Origin: Opitutia bacterium
Lineage (GTDB): Bacteria > Verrucomicrobiota > Verrucomicrobiia > Opitutales > Opitutaceae
NCBI GenBank assembly: GCA_025351035.1
Contig: JANXWT010000318.1
Span: 1 to 9,603, forward strand
Length of the DNA stretch: 9,603 nucleotides
Reading direction: 5' to 3'
Below are positions 1-6,281 of this stretch, piece by piece. The stretch's first letter is position 1, and every line of letters begins with the position of its first letter. Below the pieces are notes generated by a model that saw only the letters and a list, made by a program, of their open reading frames with translations, was not told where the DNA came from and did not search any database. Made by a program: the position numbers and the translations under genes.

Positions 1-184
1 CGACGGCCCGGATGGCGGCGGGGAGGTGCTTCGGGTCCGAGTTGATTGCGAACCCGAAGAGCATGAGCTGCATCAGCGGGATGCCGACCATCATGAGGAA
101 CGTCACGCGGTCGCGCCGCATCTGGATGAACTCCTTCAGCACGATGGCCCACAATCGGTGGAAAGTGAAGCGGCGGTTGCTCAT
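1..184 (-). CDS. ABC-2 type transporter permease, N-terminal part (cut by window edge)
   Basis: The ATG at 184-182 opens a frame that runs without a stop to the window edge and gives 61 residues. It starts MSNRRFTFHRLWAIVLKEF and continues with IQMRRDRVTFLMM, a hydrophobic stretch VGIPLMQLMLFGFAI and then NSDPKHLP. A basic cytoplasmic N-terminus with a 'KEF.Q..RDR.T' motif, then a first membrane helix ending in 'FG.AI..D.....', is characteristic of ABC-2 permeases of the YbhS/YhhJ type, which move substrates out of the cell with an ABC ATPase. The ATPase gene lies upstream on the same strand, which supports the call. The gap to that ATPase is 195 bp, wide for an operon, and holds a palindrome. 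A weak AAGG lies 6 bases before the ATG. The substrate cannot be told. The rest of the gene, and any second permease, lies outside the window. Confidence 0.85.
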   Translation of the reverse strand, partial: MSNRRFTFHRLWAIVLKEFIQMRRDRVTFLMMVGIPLMQLMLFGFAINSDPKHLPAAIRAV

Positions 185-278
185 TGCTGGCCTTGGGTCG
201 CGCGGTGCGTCAGGACGCAGTGGGACTTGTCGTCTAATGGATTACAAGTGCCGCCGCCGGCCGAGACGTGCTCAAGAG

Positions 279-303
279 ATTTGTCATATAATAGATGACA
301 AAT
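279..303. promoter_or_regulatory. Perfect 9-bp inverted repeat in an AT-rich island between ATPase and permease
   Basis: ATTTGTCAT (279-287) is perfectly repeated as ATGACAAAT (295-303) around a 7-base spacer. The island is AT-rich inside GC-rich DNA. A TATAAT hexamer (287-292) lies inside it on the plus strand, but without a recognisable -35. A second, weaker inverted repeat (ACTTGT 225-230 and ACAAGT 244-249) lies nearer the permease start. Size and symmetry fit a dimeric regulator site. Either repeat could control a separate promoter for the permease, but no convincing minus-strand promoter can be read. It does not look like a terminator, because the stem is AT-rich and no T-run follows. 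Confidence 0.4.
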
Positions 304-379
304 CATTCGGTGCGCTGGGCGGGCGGGCGGAAAGCGCATTGGGGTCAGTGCGCTCCCCTCGGAGCAGCGATACGGTTGC

Positions 380-1306
380 TCACTTGAAATTATCCTCCGC
401 GGTTTCCATCAGGCTGATGAACACATCCTCGAGGCCGGAGGTGATGCGTTTCCACTCGTGCTGCGGGTCGCGCACGGCGGCGATGGCGGCGTCGAGTTGC
501 GCGGCGTCGCGTCCGCTCACATGCAGCGTGTTGCCGAAAGCGACGACTTGGTCGACGCCGGGTCGTCCGCGCAATACACGCGAGAGTTTGCGCAGGTCGG
601 GGCCGGTGACGGTCCACGTCGTGAGTTTGGCGGTCGCGAGGACATCGCTGAGCGAACCGCGTGTGAGGAGATTGCCATAGGCGAGGTAGGCGAGGCGGTG
701 GCAGCGTTCGGCCTCATCCATGTAGTGCGTCGTGATCAGCACGGTCAGGCCATCCGCGGCGAGCTGGTGAATTTCGTCCCAGAACTCGCGGCGCGCCTTC
801 GGGTCGACGCCGGCGGTCGGTTCGTCGAGGAGGAGCAGCTGCGGCGAGTGTATGAGGCACGCGGCGAGCGCGAGGCGTTGTTTCCAGCCGCCGGACAACT
901 GGCCGGCAAGTTGCGCGCTGCGGTTTTCGAGGCCGAGGCGTTTGAGGCTGCGTTGCACGGCGTCGATGCGGTCGGGCACGCCGTAGATGCGCGCGATGAA
1001 ATCCAGGTTCTCGCGGATGCTCAGATCCTCGTAATAGCTGAATTTCTGCGTCATGTAGCCGACATGTTTCTTGATGGCGGCCTGCTGGGTGCGGAGATCG
1101 TAGCCGAGGCAAGTGCCCGTGCCGCCGTCGGGCGTGAGCAGACCGCAGAGCATGCGGATGAACGTCGTCTTACCGCTGCCGTTCGGTCCGAGGAAACCGT
1201 AGATTTCGCCGCGACGAACCTGGAGATCGATCGCGTTGACGACGGTCTTGTCGCTGAAACGTTTGGTGACGCCGGTGACGTCGATGGCGTATTCCGAAGC
1301 GGGCAT
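380..1306 (-). CDS. ABC transporter ATP-binding protein of an ABC-2 type exporter
   Basis: This 308-residue protein is the ATPase that powers the neighbouring permease at the cytoplasmic face of the inner membrane. All nucleotide-binding motifs are present in order: Walker A GPNGSGKT (residues 40-47), Q-loop Gln87 in MTQKFSYYEDLS, signature LSGGWKQR (137-144), Walker B LLLLDEP (157-163), D-loop AGVD and H-loop His194 in TTHYMDEAE. The 'FLGPNGSGKTT' core and the ~100-residue tail after the catalytic domain are typical of the DrrA/CcmA-like exporter ATPases. The ATG at 1306 lies four bases after the adaptor gene's stop, so the two genes are surely co-transcribed. Only one ATPase domain is present, unlike E. 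coli YbhF, which carries two. Motifs are intact, so the protein should be active. The substrate is unknown; drugs or other amphiphiles are the usual inference for this operon type. Confidence 0.95.
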   Translation of the reverse strand: MPASEYAIDVTGVTKRFSDKTVVNAIDLQVRRGEIYGFLGPNGSGKTTFIRMLCGLLTPDGGTGTCLGYDLRTQQAAIKKHVGYMTQKFSYYEDLSIRENLDFIARIYGVPDRIDAVQRSLKRLGLENRSAQLAGQLSGGWKQRLALAACLIHSPQLLLLDEPTAGVDPKARREFWDEIHQLAADGLTVLITTHYMDEAERCHRLAYLAYGNLLTRGSLSDVLATAKLTTWTVTGPDLRKLSRVLRGRPGVDQVVAFGNTLHVSGRDAAQLDAAIAAVRDPQHEWKRITSGLEDVFISLMETAEDNFK

Positions 1307-1310
1307 GGAA

Positions 1311-2297
1311 TTATTTCGCCAGCGTCACGTCGGCCGGCTGGCCCGGATGGAGATCTCTCGCGAGCGCGCCGTCGGCGAAGACGGCCTCGACCATGAAAAC
1401 GAGTTTGGAGCGGTTCTCGCGGTTGTAGAGGACGGGCGGCGTGTATTCGGGTTGCGGCGAGAGATAGCTGACCCTGGCCGTGAGCGGTGCGGCGACGCCG
1501 GTGATGTTCACTTGCACAGAAGTGCCGGCCTTGAGCGCGGCGAACTCTGCTTCGGGGACAAAGAAACGCACTTTGAGATTTTCCGGCGGGAGCAGCGAGA
1601 CGACGGGCAGACCGGCAGCGACGAATTCGCCGGGACGGTAAAGCGCGTCGTAGACGAGCGCGGCGTGCGGGGCGGACTGAGACTTTTGCTCGACACTCCA
1701 GTCGGCGCGTTCCTTCGCGGCGGCGGCCGCGGCGACTTCGCTCTCGGCGGCGGTGATGGCGTCGGTGCGCCCGCCGAGTTTGGCCGTGGCAATCTGCGTG
1801 GTGAGTTCTTCGACGGTGCCGGTGTTGCGCTCGTGTGTTAGCCGCGCGCGGTCATAGTCGCTCTCGGAAATAACGTGGCCTTTGAAGAGGCCCGCTTGCC
1901 GGTTGAGGTCCAGTTTGGAGAGTTCGGCGGCGGCGCGAGCTTGGTCGAGTCGCGCTTCAAGCGTGGCGAGTTCAGTCGGACGCGAGCCTTTCTTCAAATC
2001 ATCAAGGCGAGCCTGTGCGGAGCGGAGTTGGTCGGCGGCCTGGCGCTGCGTAGCGAGTTCGGAGCTGCGTTCCAACGCGAAAAGCGGCGCGCCGGCGTCG
2101 ACGCGCGAGCCCTTGGTCACGGAGAGGGTTTCGAGGCGACCGGCGAGCGGCGAAGAGACATAGATGTATTCGCCCTCGAGATAACCTTGGTAACGGTGTT
2201 CCGGCGGGCGCGCGCAGGAGGCGACGAGGAGGACGGCGGCGGTTGCGGCAAGAAGCAGAGCGGGCCGGAAGGATTTAGCGGGGGAATAGTTTTTCAT
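1311..2297 (-). CDS. HlyD/AcrA-type periplasmic adaptor, predicted lipoprotein
   Basis: This 328-residue protein is a membrane-fusion adaptor that links the inner-membrane ABC exporter to an outer-membrane channel. The N-terminus has a basic start, a hydrophobic core (LLLAATAAVLLVAS) and a lipobox VASC with Cys28, so it is probably a lipid-anchored lipoprotein. Next comes a half-lipoyl motif (YVSSPLAGRLETLSVTKGSRVDAG, roughly residues 46-69), a long Ala/Glu/Arg-rich coiled-coil hairpin (about 77-205), the second lipoyl half and a beta-barrel region (VRFFVPEAEFAALKAGTSVQV). The closing LHPGQPADVTL is a common HlyD ending. The layout matches YbhG-like adaptors. Its start overlaps the end of the tetR gene by 23 bp, and its stop lies four bases before the ATPase gene, so translation is probably coupled. 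No outer-membrane partner gene is in the window. Confidence 0.93.
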   Translation of the reverse strand: MKNYSPAKSFRPALLLAATAAVLLVASCARPPEHRYQGYLEGEYIYVSSPLAGRLETLSVTKGSRVDAGAPLFALERSSELATQRQAADQLRSAQARLDDLKKGSRPTELATLEARLDQARAAAELSKLDLNRQAGLFKGHVISESDYDRARLTHERNTGTVEELTTQIATAKLGGRTDAITAAESEVAAAAAAKERADWSVEQKSQSAPHAALVYDALYRPGEFVAAGLPVVSLLPPENLKVRFFVPEAEFAALKAGTSVQVNITGVAAPLTARVSYLSPQPEYTPPVLYNRENRSKLVFMVEAVFADGALARDLHPGQPADVTLAK

Positions 2298-2901
2298 AGT
2301 CTTTGCGGCCGGCGGGGGTGAGGAGCCCGCCGAAAAAGAGGTTCATGGCGTTTTCGAAAACCTGGCGCGGCTGCAGGGCGAGATGACCAACGGAGGCGGC
2401 CTGCAAGAGTCCTTGCATGGCTTGGAGAAGGAACTCGGCGGCGAAGGCGGGGTTGAGGTCGTCGCGCACCATGCCGGAGAGCTGGCCTTCCTCGAGCAGC
2501 CGGCCGAAAATGTAGGGAATGTTTTTCCGGCGAATCTCGGCCAGCAGCGCGTGCAGCTCGGGGGCGAAGCGCTGCAGGTCGCGCAGCAGGTGGGGATTGA
2601 GATGAGACAGGCGTTGGAGCATGCCCTCGACGAAGCCGCGCAACTTCTCTGCAAAGGTCAGGCGGCGGTCGCGCAGGATCGCATCGGCGTCGGCACGCAC
2701 TTCGCCGCCGAAATTCAGAATGACCTGCCGCACCAGTTCGTCTTTGCCCGAGAAATGCCGGTAGAGGGTCTTCTTGCTCATGCCCAGCTCAGTCGCGAGT
2801 TCGGACATCGTGAGCGAGTTGTAGCCATGGGCGAACAGGTGCCGCCGGGTCTGCGCGAGGATGCGGGCCCGGATGGCTTGGGTTTTGGGTTTGGTGGGCA
2901 C
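2275..2901 (-). CDS. TetR/AcrR-family transcriptional regulator of the efflux operon
   Basis: This gene encodes a one-component repressor with an N-terminal TetR DNA-binding domain and a helical ligand-binding C-terminal domain. With the GTG at 2901 as start it has 208 residues and begins MPTKPKTQAIRARILAQTRR. The helix-turn-helix is residues 31-50 (TMSELATELGMSKKTLYRHF), nearly the family consensus. The C-terminal part is a typical variable TetR ligand domain. A longer frame opens at a TTG at 2949 (224 aa), but its extra residues would be encoded by a perfect 34-bp inverted repeat that looks like an operator, so GTG is preferred. Neither start has a clear Shine-Dalgarno sequence. The gene is first in the operon and overlaps the adaptor gene by 23 bp. 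This suggests an autoregulated repressor relieved by an exporter substrate, as for CecR with ybhGFSR. Function by family is secure; ligand and start are inferred. Confidence 0.9.
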   Translation of the reverse strand: MPTKPKTQAIRARILAQTRRHLFAHGYNSLTMSELATELGMSKKTLYRHFSGKDELVRQVILNFGGEVRADADAILRDRRLTFAEKLRGFVEGMLQRLSHLNPHLLRDLQRFAPELHALLAEIRRKNIPYIFGRLLEEGQLSGMVRDDLNPAFAAEFLLQAMQGLLQAASVGHLALQPRQVFENAMNLFFGGLLTPAGRKDYEKLFPR

Positions 2902-2912
2902 GGGGGAAAATT

Positions 2913-2946
2913 CTTGGAAACCAATGCGGACTTTTAGGTTTCCAAG
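2913..2946. promoter_or_regulatory. Candidate TetR operator: 10-bp perfect inverted repeat
   Basis: CTTGGAAACC (2913-2922) is perfectly repeated as GGTTTCCAAG (2937-2946) around a 14-base spacer. It lies 12 to 45 bases upstream of the preferred GTG start of the tetR gene and in the divergent region shared with mgtE. Position, symmetry and length fit a site bound by the TetR-family protein to repress its own operon. I cannot read a convincing -35/-10 pair around it. It could instead affect mgtE, whose ATG is 112 bases away on the other side. Confidence 0.55.
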
Positions 2947-3057
2947 CAAGCGATTTTTTTCCGCCGCACTGGATGGGCTGCTCGGCCGCCCGGGCCGGGC
3001 CGTCGTCTTGGCAGAGTCGGGCGTTGAATCGGAGGCGGTTCAGCCTAGCGTGCGCCC

Positions 3058-4443
3058 ATGCCTGGCCAATCCCAGAACCTGAAAACCGAGATCTCCGTCC
3101 TCCTTGCCAACAAGGATTCCGCTGCGTTGAAGGCGAAGCTCGCGCCGTGGTTGCCCGCCGATCTCGCGCCGATCCTGTCCGAATTGCCGATCGAAGAACT
3201 GGCGGTGCTTTTCCGCGGTTGCTCGCAGGAACTCGCGGCGGCGGTGTTTTCCTACGTCGAGCACGACGCGAAGCACAAGCTGCTCAAGACGCTGACCCAG
3301 GCGCAGGCGGCGGCGCTCCTCAACGAATTGCCGCCGGACGACCGCACGGCCTTTCTCAACGAGCTGCCGCTCGATCTGGCCATGCAGATGCTTGGCCTGC
3401 TGACGCCCGAGGAGCGGCAGGTTGCACAGGATCTGCTCGCTTACGCCGAGCACAGTGTCGGTCGCATGATGACGCTCGATTACGTCGCCGTGCGGCCCGA
3501 ATGGACGGTGCGCGAAGCGCTCGACTACATCCGCACCCACGGTTACGATCGTGAGACGCTCAACATGGTCTACGTGACCGATGAGGCCGGCCACCTGATC
3601 GACGACATCCGGGTGCGGCGATTTCTCCTCTCAGCGCCGGAGACCAAGGTCAGTGCGCTGATGGACGGCAATTACGCCACCCTGGCTCCGACCGACGATC
3701 GCGAAAAAGCGCTCCAGGTTTTCCGTAAATACGATCGCGTGGCGCTGCCGGTCACTAATCCCGACGACAAACTCATCGGCATCGTGACGGCGGACGACAT
3801 GCTCGACGTCGCCTCCGAAGAAGCCACCGAAGACATCCAGAAACTGGGCGGCACCGAGGCGCTCGACGAACCCTACACGACGATCGCGTTGCACCGGATG
3901 GTGAAGAAACGTGCGAGCTGGCTGGTGGTGCTTTTCCTCGGCGAGATGCTGACGGCGACGGCGATGGCGTATTTTGAGGACGAGATCGCGAAGGCTGTGG
4001 TGCTGGCGCTGTTCGTGCCGCTCGTTATCAGCTCGGGCGGCAAGGCCGGCTCACAGGCCGCGACGCTCGTCATCCGCGCGTTGGCGCTCGGGGAATTCAA
4101 ACTGCGCGACTGGTGGCGCGTGATGCGGCGTGAACTTGCGGCCGGTGCGATGCTCGGGCTGATTCTTGGCGTGATCGGATTTTTCCGCATCGTGGTCTGG
4201 GCGCAATTCTCCCACATCTACGGGGAGCACTACCTGCTAGTTGCGTGGACCGTCGGCGTCTCGCTGGTCGGCGTGGTGCTCTGGGGCTCGCTGATGGGAT
4301 CGATGCTGCCGCTGATCCTGAAGAAGCTCGGCTTCGACCCGGCGACATCGAGCGCCCCGTTCGTGGCGACACTCGTCGACGTGACAGGGTTGGTCATCTA
4401 TTTCACCGTCGCGTTTCTGATCATGCGCGGGACGCTGCTGTGA
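3058..4443 (+). CDS. mgtE: MgtE-type magnesium transporter/channel
   Basis: The 461-residue product has the full MgtE architecture: a helical N-domain (about residues 10-135, with repeated 'LNELPPDDRTAFLNELP' style segments), two CBS domains (about 136-198 and 199-262), a connecting helix and five membrane helices (about 286-460). MgtE forms dimeric Mg2+ channels in the inner membrane, and the N and CBS domains bind Mg2+ to close the pore when internal Mg2+ is high. The transmembrane signature PLVISSGGKAGSQAATLVIR (321-340) is present, but the usual Asn of GGNxGxQ is Lys329. Asp441 in DVTGLVIYF corresponds to the pore aspartate (Asp432 in Thermus thermophilus MgtE). The length is normal. The ATG at 3058 is the first in the frame; a GGAGG lies too far upstream to serve it. 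The leader is too short to hold an M-box riboswitch, and none is seen. The gene for the DCC protein follows after 13 bp. Confidence 0.95.
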   Translation: MPGQSQNLKTEISVLLANKDSAALKAKLAPWLPADLAPILSELPIEELAVLFRGCSQELAAAVFSYVEHDAKHKLLKTLTQAQAAALLNELPPDDRTAFLNELPLDLAMQMLGLLTPEERQVAQDLLAYAEHSVGRMMTLDYVAVRPEWTVREALDYIRTHGYDRETLNMVYVTDEAGHLIDDIRVRRFLLSAPETKVSALMDGNYATLAPTDDREKALQVFRKYDRVALPVTNPDDKLIGIVTADDMLDVASEEATEDIQKLGGTEALDEPYTTIALHRMVKKRASWLVVLFLGEMLTATAMAYFEDEIAKAVVLALFVPLVISSGGKAGSQAATLVIRALALGEFKLRDWWRVMRRELAAGAMLGLILGVIGFFRIVVWAQFSHIYGEHYLLVAWTVGVSLVGVVLWGSLMGSMLPLILKKLGFDPATSSAPFVATLVDVTGLVIYFTVAFLIMRGTLL

Positions 4444-4456
4444 ACACGATCTTGCA

Positions 4457-4885
4457 ATGACCACTCGAGGCCAACCTGTGCTGCTCTACGATGGTGGCTG
4501 CAGGCTGTGCAATCGGTGCGTGCGCGCATTGCTGCGAGCAGACAAAGTCGGCCGCCTGCACTACGCCCCGCTGCAGAGCGCGCCGGCGCGAGCATACCTC
4601 CGTGCGCAGGGATTGCCGGAGGAGGATTTCGCCAGCTTGGTGTTCGTGCCGAATTGGAATCGGCCCGGGGAAAGGAAATATCTGTTGCGCACCGACGGGG
4701 CGTTGGCGGCGTGCGCGGAGGTCGGCGGCGGCTGGCGCGTGCTCGCGTGGTTGCGCATCGTGCCACGGGCGCTGCGCGATCCGTTCTACAAAGCGGTCGC
4801 CCGTTCGCGTTACGCGCTGTTTGGCGAATACCAGCCGACGCCATTGCCCGACCCGGAATGGGAGAAACGTTTTCTGACCCGCTGA
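4457..4885 (+). CDS. DCC-family (DUF393) thiol-disulfide oxidoreductase-like protein
   Basis: This 142-residue protein begins with a beta strand and the family motif: VLLYDGGCRLCNRCV, where Asp12, Cys15 and Cys18 form the D-x-x-C-x-x-C pattern that gives the DCC family its name. Later conserved parts are the 'LQSAPARAYL' segment, the 'LLRTDGALAA' strand and a terminal 'RYALFGE' region, seen in many members as R-Y-x-x-F-G. The fold is predicted to be thioredoxin-like. A redox role for the CxxC pair is inferred for the family and is not well established by experiment. There is no signal peptide, so it is probably cytoplasmic. The gene starts 13 bp after mgtE and is likely co-transcribed with it, but a functional link to magnesium is not evident. 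The ATG at 4457 has no clear ribosome binding site. Confidence 0.88.
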   Translation: MTTRGQPVLLYDGGCRLCNRCVRALLRADKVGRLHYAPLQSAPARAYLRAQGLPEEDFASLVFVPNWNRPGERKYLLRTDGALAACAEVGGGWRVLAWLRIVPRALRDPFYKAVARSRYALFGEYQPTPLPDPEWEKRFLTR

Positions 4886-4894
4886 GCAAAAGCG

Positions 4895-4925
4895 AAAAAA
4901 AAGACCGGACGCAGATCCGGTCTTT
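4895..4925 (-). terminator. Rho-independent terminator of the RRM protein gene
   Basis: A perfect 10-bp stem pairs AAAGACCGGA (4900-4909) with TCCGGTCTTT (4916-4925) around a 6-base loop. On the minus strand the stem runs into eight T residues (complement of the A-run 4895-4902). It lies about 30 bases after the stop of the RRM gene. On the plus strand no T-run follows, so it would at best be a weak end for the converging mgtE-DCC transcript. Confidence 0.88.
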
Positions 4926-4953
4926 GAAATCTGGCTGGTATTTGCGCGAGTGA

Positions 4954-5367
4954 TCAATCGCGGCCGTAGCCACCGCCACCGCCACGGTCGCCGCCGCGGT
5001 AGCCACCACCACCGCCACCGCGATAACCGCCGCCACCGCCACCACCCCGGCCGCCGCCAAAGCCGCGACGCTCGCCGCCACCGCCACCGAATCCGCCGGA
5101 ACGTGGCGGACGTTCTTCACGCGGGCGCGCGATGTTCACCGCGAGCGCGCGGCCTTCCATCTGGAAGCCATGGAATTTTTCCACGGCCTTCTGAGCTTCC
5201 TCGCCGCTGGTCATGGTGACGAATGCAAAACCGCGGGAGCGGCCGGTGAATTTGTCGAAGATGATCTCGACGACGCTGACGGTGCCGACCTGACCGAACA
5301 GAGCCTCAAGATCCTGCGCGGTGCTAGCGAAGGGAAGATTCCCCACGTAGAGCTTACTGTTGTCCAT
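4954..5367 (-). CDS. Glycine-rich RRM-domain RNA-binding protein
   Basis: This 137-residue protein has one RNA-recognition motif and an RGG-like tail. RNP2 is LYVGNL (residues 6-11) and RNP1 is RGFAFVTM (45-52), both with the aromatic residues that stack on RNA bases. The domain fills residues 4-80. From residue 90 the chain is almost only Gly with Arg and Tyr (GGGRGG, YRGG units), which suggests a flexible, RNA-contacting tail. Such proteins occur in cyanobacteria (Rbp), Verrucomicrobia and other bacteria, where they are often cold-induced; that regulation is inferred here. The ATG at 5367 is preceded by no Shine-Dalgarno sequence but by one arm of a long-range inverted repeat (5368-5376). 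The tail coding region (about 4957-5100) is a low-complexity run of GGN codons, so its length may vary between strains. A strong terminator follows. Confidence 0.94.
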   Translation of the reverse strand: MDNSKLYVGNLPFASTAQDLEALFGQVGTVSVVEIIFDKFTGRSRGFAFVTMTSGEEAQKAVEKFHGFQMEGRALAVNIARPREERPPRSGGFGGGGGERRGFGGGRGGGGGGGYRGGGGGGYRGGDRGGGGGYGRD

Positions 5368-5434
5368 GTGATGATTCAGAGCTGATGCTGCCGTCTTGCC
5401 GCCCGTTCCCGACTCTCGGGTTTCAAATCATCAC
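5368..5434 (-). promoter_or_regulatory. Structured 5' leader of the RRM gene
   Basis: GTGATGATT (plus strand 5368-5376), directly before the start codon, is perfectly complementary to AATCATCAC (5426-5434). Inside this 9-bp closing stem a second small hairpin forms from CCCGA (5408-5412) and TCGGG (5416-5420). In the transcript the bases touching the AUG would be paired, so folding could limit initiation, for example in response to temperature or to the protein itself. Pairing is seen in the sequence; the regulatory role is inferred. Confidence 0.35.
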
Positions 5435-5486
5435 TGAACACTGACGCTCACCTGACAATTCTCCGTGACGGTAGAATCTAACAAAC

Positions 5487-5530
5487 AACCAACCCAGCGG
5501 TCGTCAGGCTGGCTGGCCGGCCGGGGTTGG
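5487..5530 (-). terminator. Possible terminator after the GNAT gene
   Basis: CCAACCC (5489-5495) pairs with GGGTTGG (5524-5530), with a GC-rich interior. On the minus strand the stem is followed by a T-rich stretch (TTGTTTGTT). It lies downstream of both the TAG-terminated and the extended acetyltransferase frame. The loop is long, 28 bases, so the call is weak. The remaining sequence from 5435 to 5567 holds nothing else that I can name. Confidence 0.3.
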
Positions 5531-5567
5531 CAAGCGCGAAGGGCTGGTGCCCGCCGGGGAGAATCCC

Positions 5568-5642
5568 TCAGGCCGCCGGAAACGGAATCTCGTTGGCACA
5601 ACCCGGCCAATCGCGCCGCAGGAGGCCGTAGAACACCACGTC
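5568..5642 (-). other. In-frame tail of the GNAT gene beyond a TAG stop
   Basis: Reading straight on after the TAG at 5645-5643 gives 24 more codons, starting DVVFYGLLRRDWPG, before a TGA at 5570-5568. In RimJ/RimL-like acetyltransferases the last beta strand usually reads like 'G.Y.D..VFGLLR.EW', so this is the expected C-terminus and the TAG stands where a Glu codon (GAG) would be usual. It is best read as the remnant of the original gene end, separated by one nonsense substitution, or as a sequencing error or readthrough site. Confidence 0.65.
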
Positions 5643-6152
5643 CTAGTAGCGCCCGTTCTTCTTGACGGCGCGTGGGCTTGAGCCTTCGCGCCGCATCCCG
5701 AGCTTAAGCATCACGCGACCCGACGCTGAGTTGCGGGCCATGTGGTGCGCCTGCACGCGGTTCAACCCAAGAGCGTTGAAACCAAAATCCACCAGCCCAC
5801 CGGCTGCTTCGGTGGCGAACCCGCGCCGCCAGTAAGGCGTCCCGATCCAGTAACCCAGTTCCGCCTTGTCATGCGCGGCTTCGAAAACCAAACCGACGGC
5901 ACCAACCAAGTCTCCGCCTTTCTTCAGGGTGATGGCCAGTGCCAGTTCCTTCTGCGCGGTCCATTGCAGTCCGTGGGTGCGGATCCACTCTTCGGCGGCG
6001 CCATCAGGGTAGGGATGCGGGATGTGCAGGGTGGTGTCGGCGACTTCGCGCACACCGGCGAGACGCTGCACGGCCGGGCCGTCCGCCGGCTCGAAGGGAC
6101 GCAACCGCAAGCGTGGAGTTTCGATCAAAGGAGGCTGCGGCGGATAGGCCAT
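5643..6152 (-). CDS. GNAT-family N-acetyltransferase (RimJ/RimL type), C-terminus interrupted
   Basis: With the ATG at 6152 the protein has 169 residues and begins MAYPPQPPLIETPRLRLRPF, the standard opening of RimJ/RimL-like acetyltransferases, which move acetyl from acetyl-CoA to an amino group of a protein or small molecule. The acetyl-CoA site is visible as ELGYWIGTPYWRRGFATEA (98-116), with the pyrophosphate loop WRRGFA. NSASGRVMLKLGM (141-153) is the usual helix after strand 5. The frame is open to 6335, but the added residues have AT-rich, non-coding-like codons, so the inner ATG is preferred. The end is odd: the frame stops at KKNGRY, before the final strand, and the missing strand is encoded in frame just beyond the TAG. 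Function may be lost or reduced. It is divergent from the SWIB gene. The substrate is unknown. Confidence 0.85.
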   Translation of the reverse strand: MAYPPQPPLIETPRLRLRPFEPADGPAVQRLAGVREVADTTLHIPHPYPDGAAEEWIRTHGLQWTAQKELALAITLKKGGDLVGAVGLVFEAAHDKAELGYWIGTPYWRRGFATEAAGGLVDFGFNALGLNRVQAHHMARNSASGRVMLKLGMRREGSSPRAVKKNGRY

Positions 6153-6202
6153 GGCACCAAAGATGGCAGCCCCAATTTTAGCCGCGAGCGGAAAGCGTGG
6201 AC

Positions 6203-6254
6203 GATTCCCCTCTGAGAAATCTGATTCCTCCTCTAAAAAATCATTGCATTGCAT
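6203..6254. promoter_or_regulatory. Direct repeats in the divergent GNAT/SWIB promoter region
   Basis: GATTCCCCTCT (from 6203) and GATTCCTCCTCT (from 6223) are near-identical and start exactly 20 bp apart, two helical turns. They are followed by an A-run and a tandem ATTGC repeat (6243-6254). They lie between the divergent start codons at 6152 and 6282, where both promoters must be. A regulator site is possible; no clear -35/-10 pair can be read. Confidence 0.25.
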
Positions 6255-6281
6255 CCGGCCAGTCCTATGACGAATAGCACT

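Noticed and set aside
295..387. 30-codon plus-strand frame starting inside the palindrome, behind a TATAAT
   Set aside because: No -35, no RBS and no recognisable peptide; the TATAAT is explained by the AT-rich palindrome.
458..1396. Long plus-strand frame opposite the ABC ATPase
   Set aside because: It is antisense to a gene with complete ABC motifs; its product is Ala/Arg/Glu-rich without any domain, as expected for a shadow in GC-rich DNA.
2947..3057. Possible Mg2+ riboswitch upstream of mgtE
   Set aside because: The divergent gap is only about 110-150 bp and shows none of the M-box architecture that I would expect.
4957..5100. Repetitive GCC/ACC-rich tract that resembles a tandem repeat array
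   Set aside because: It is the codon pattern of the glycine-rich tail of the RRM protein and not an independent repeat or CRISPR array.
5465..5665. 66-residue plus-strand frame between the RRM and GNAT genes
   Set aside because: Low-complexity Arg/Gly/Ser-rich product, no RBS, and it runs over the conserved GNAT tail on the other strand.
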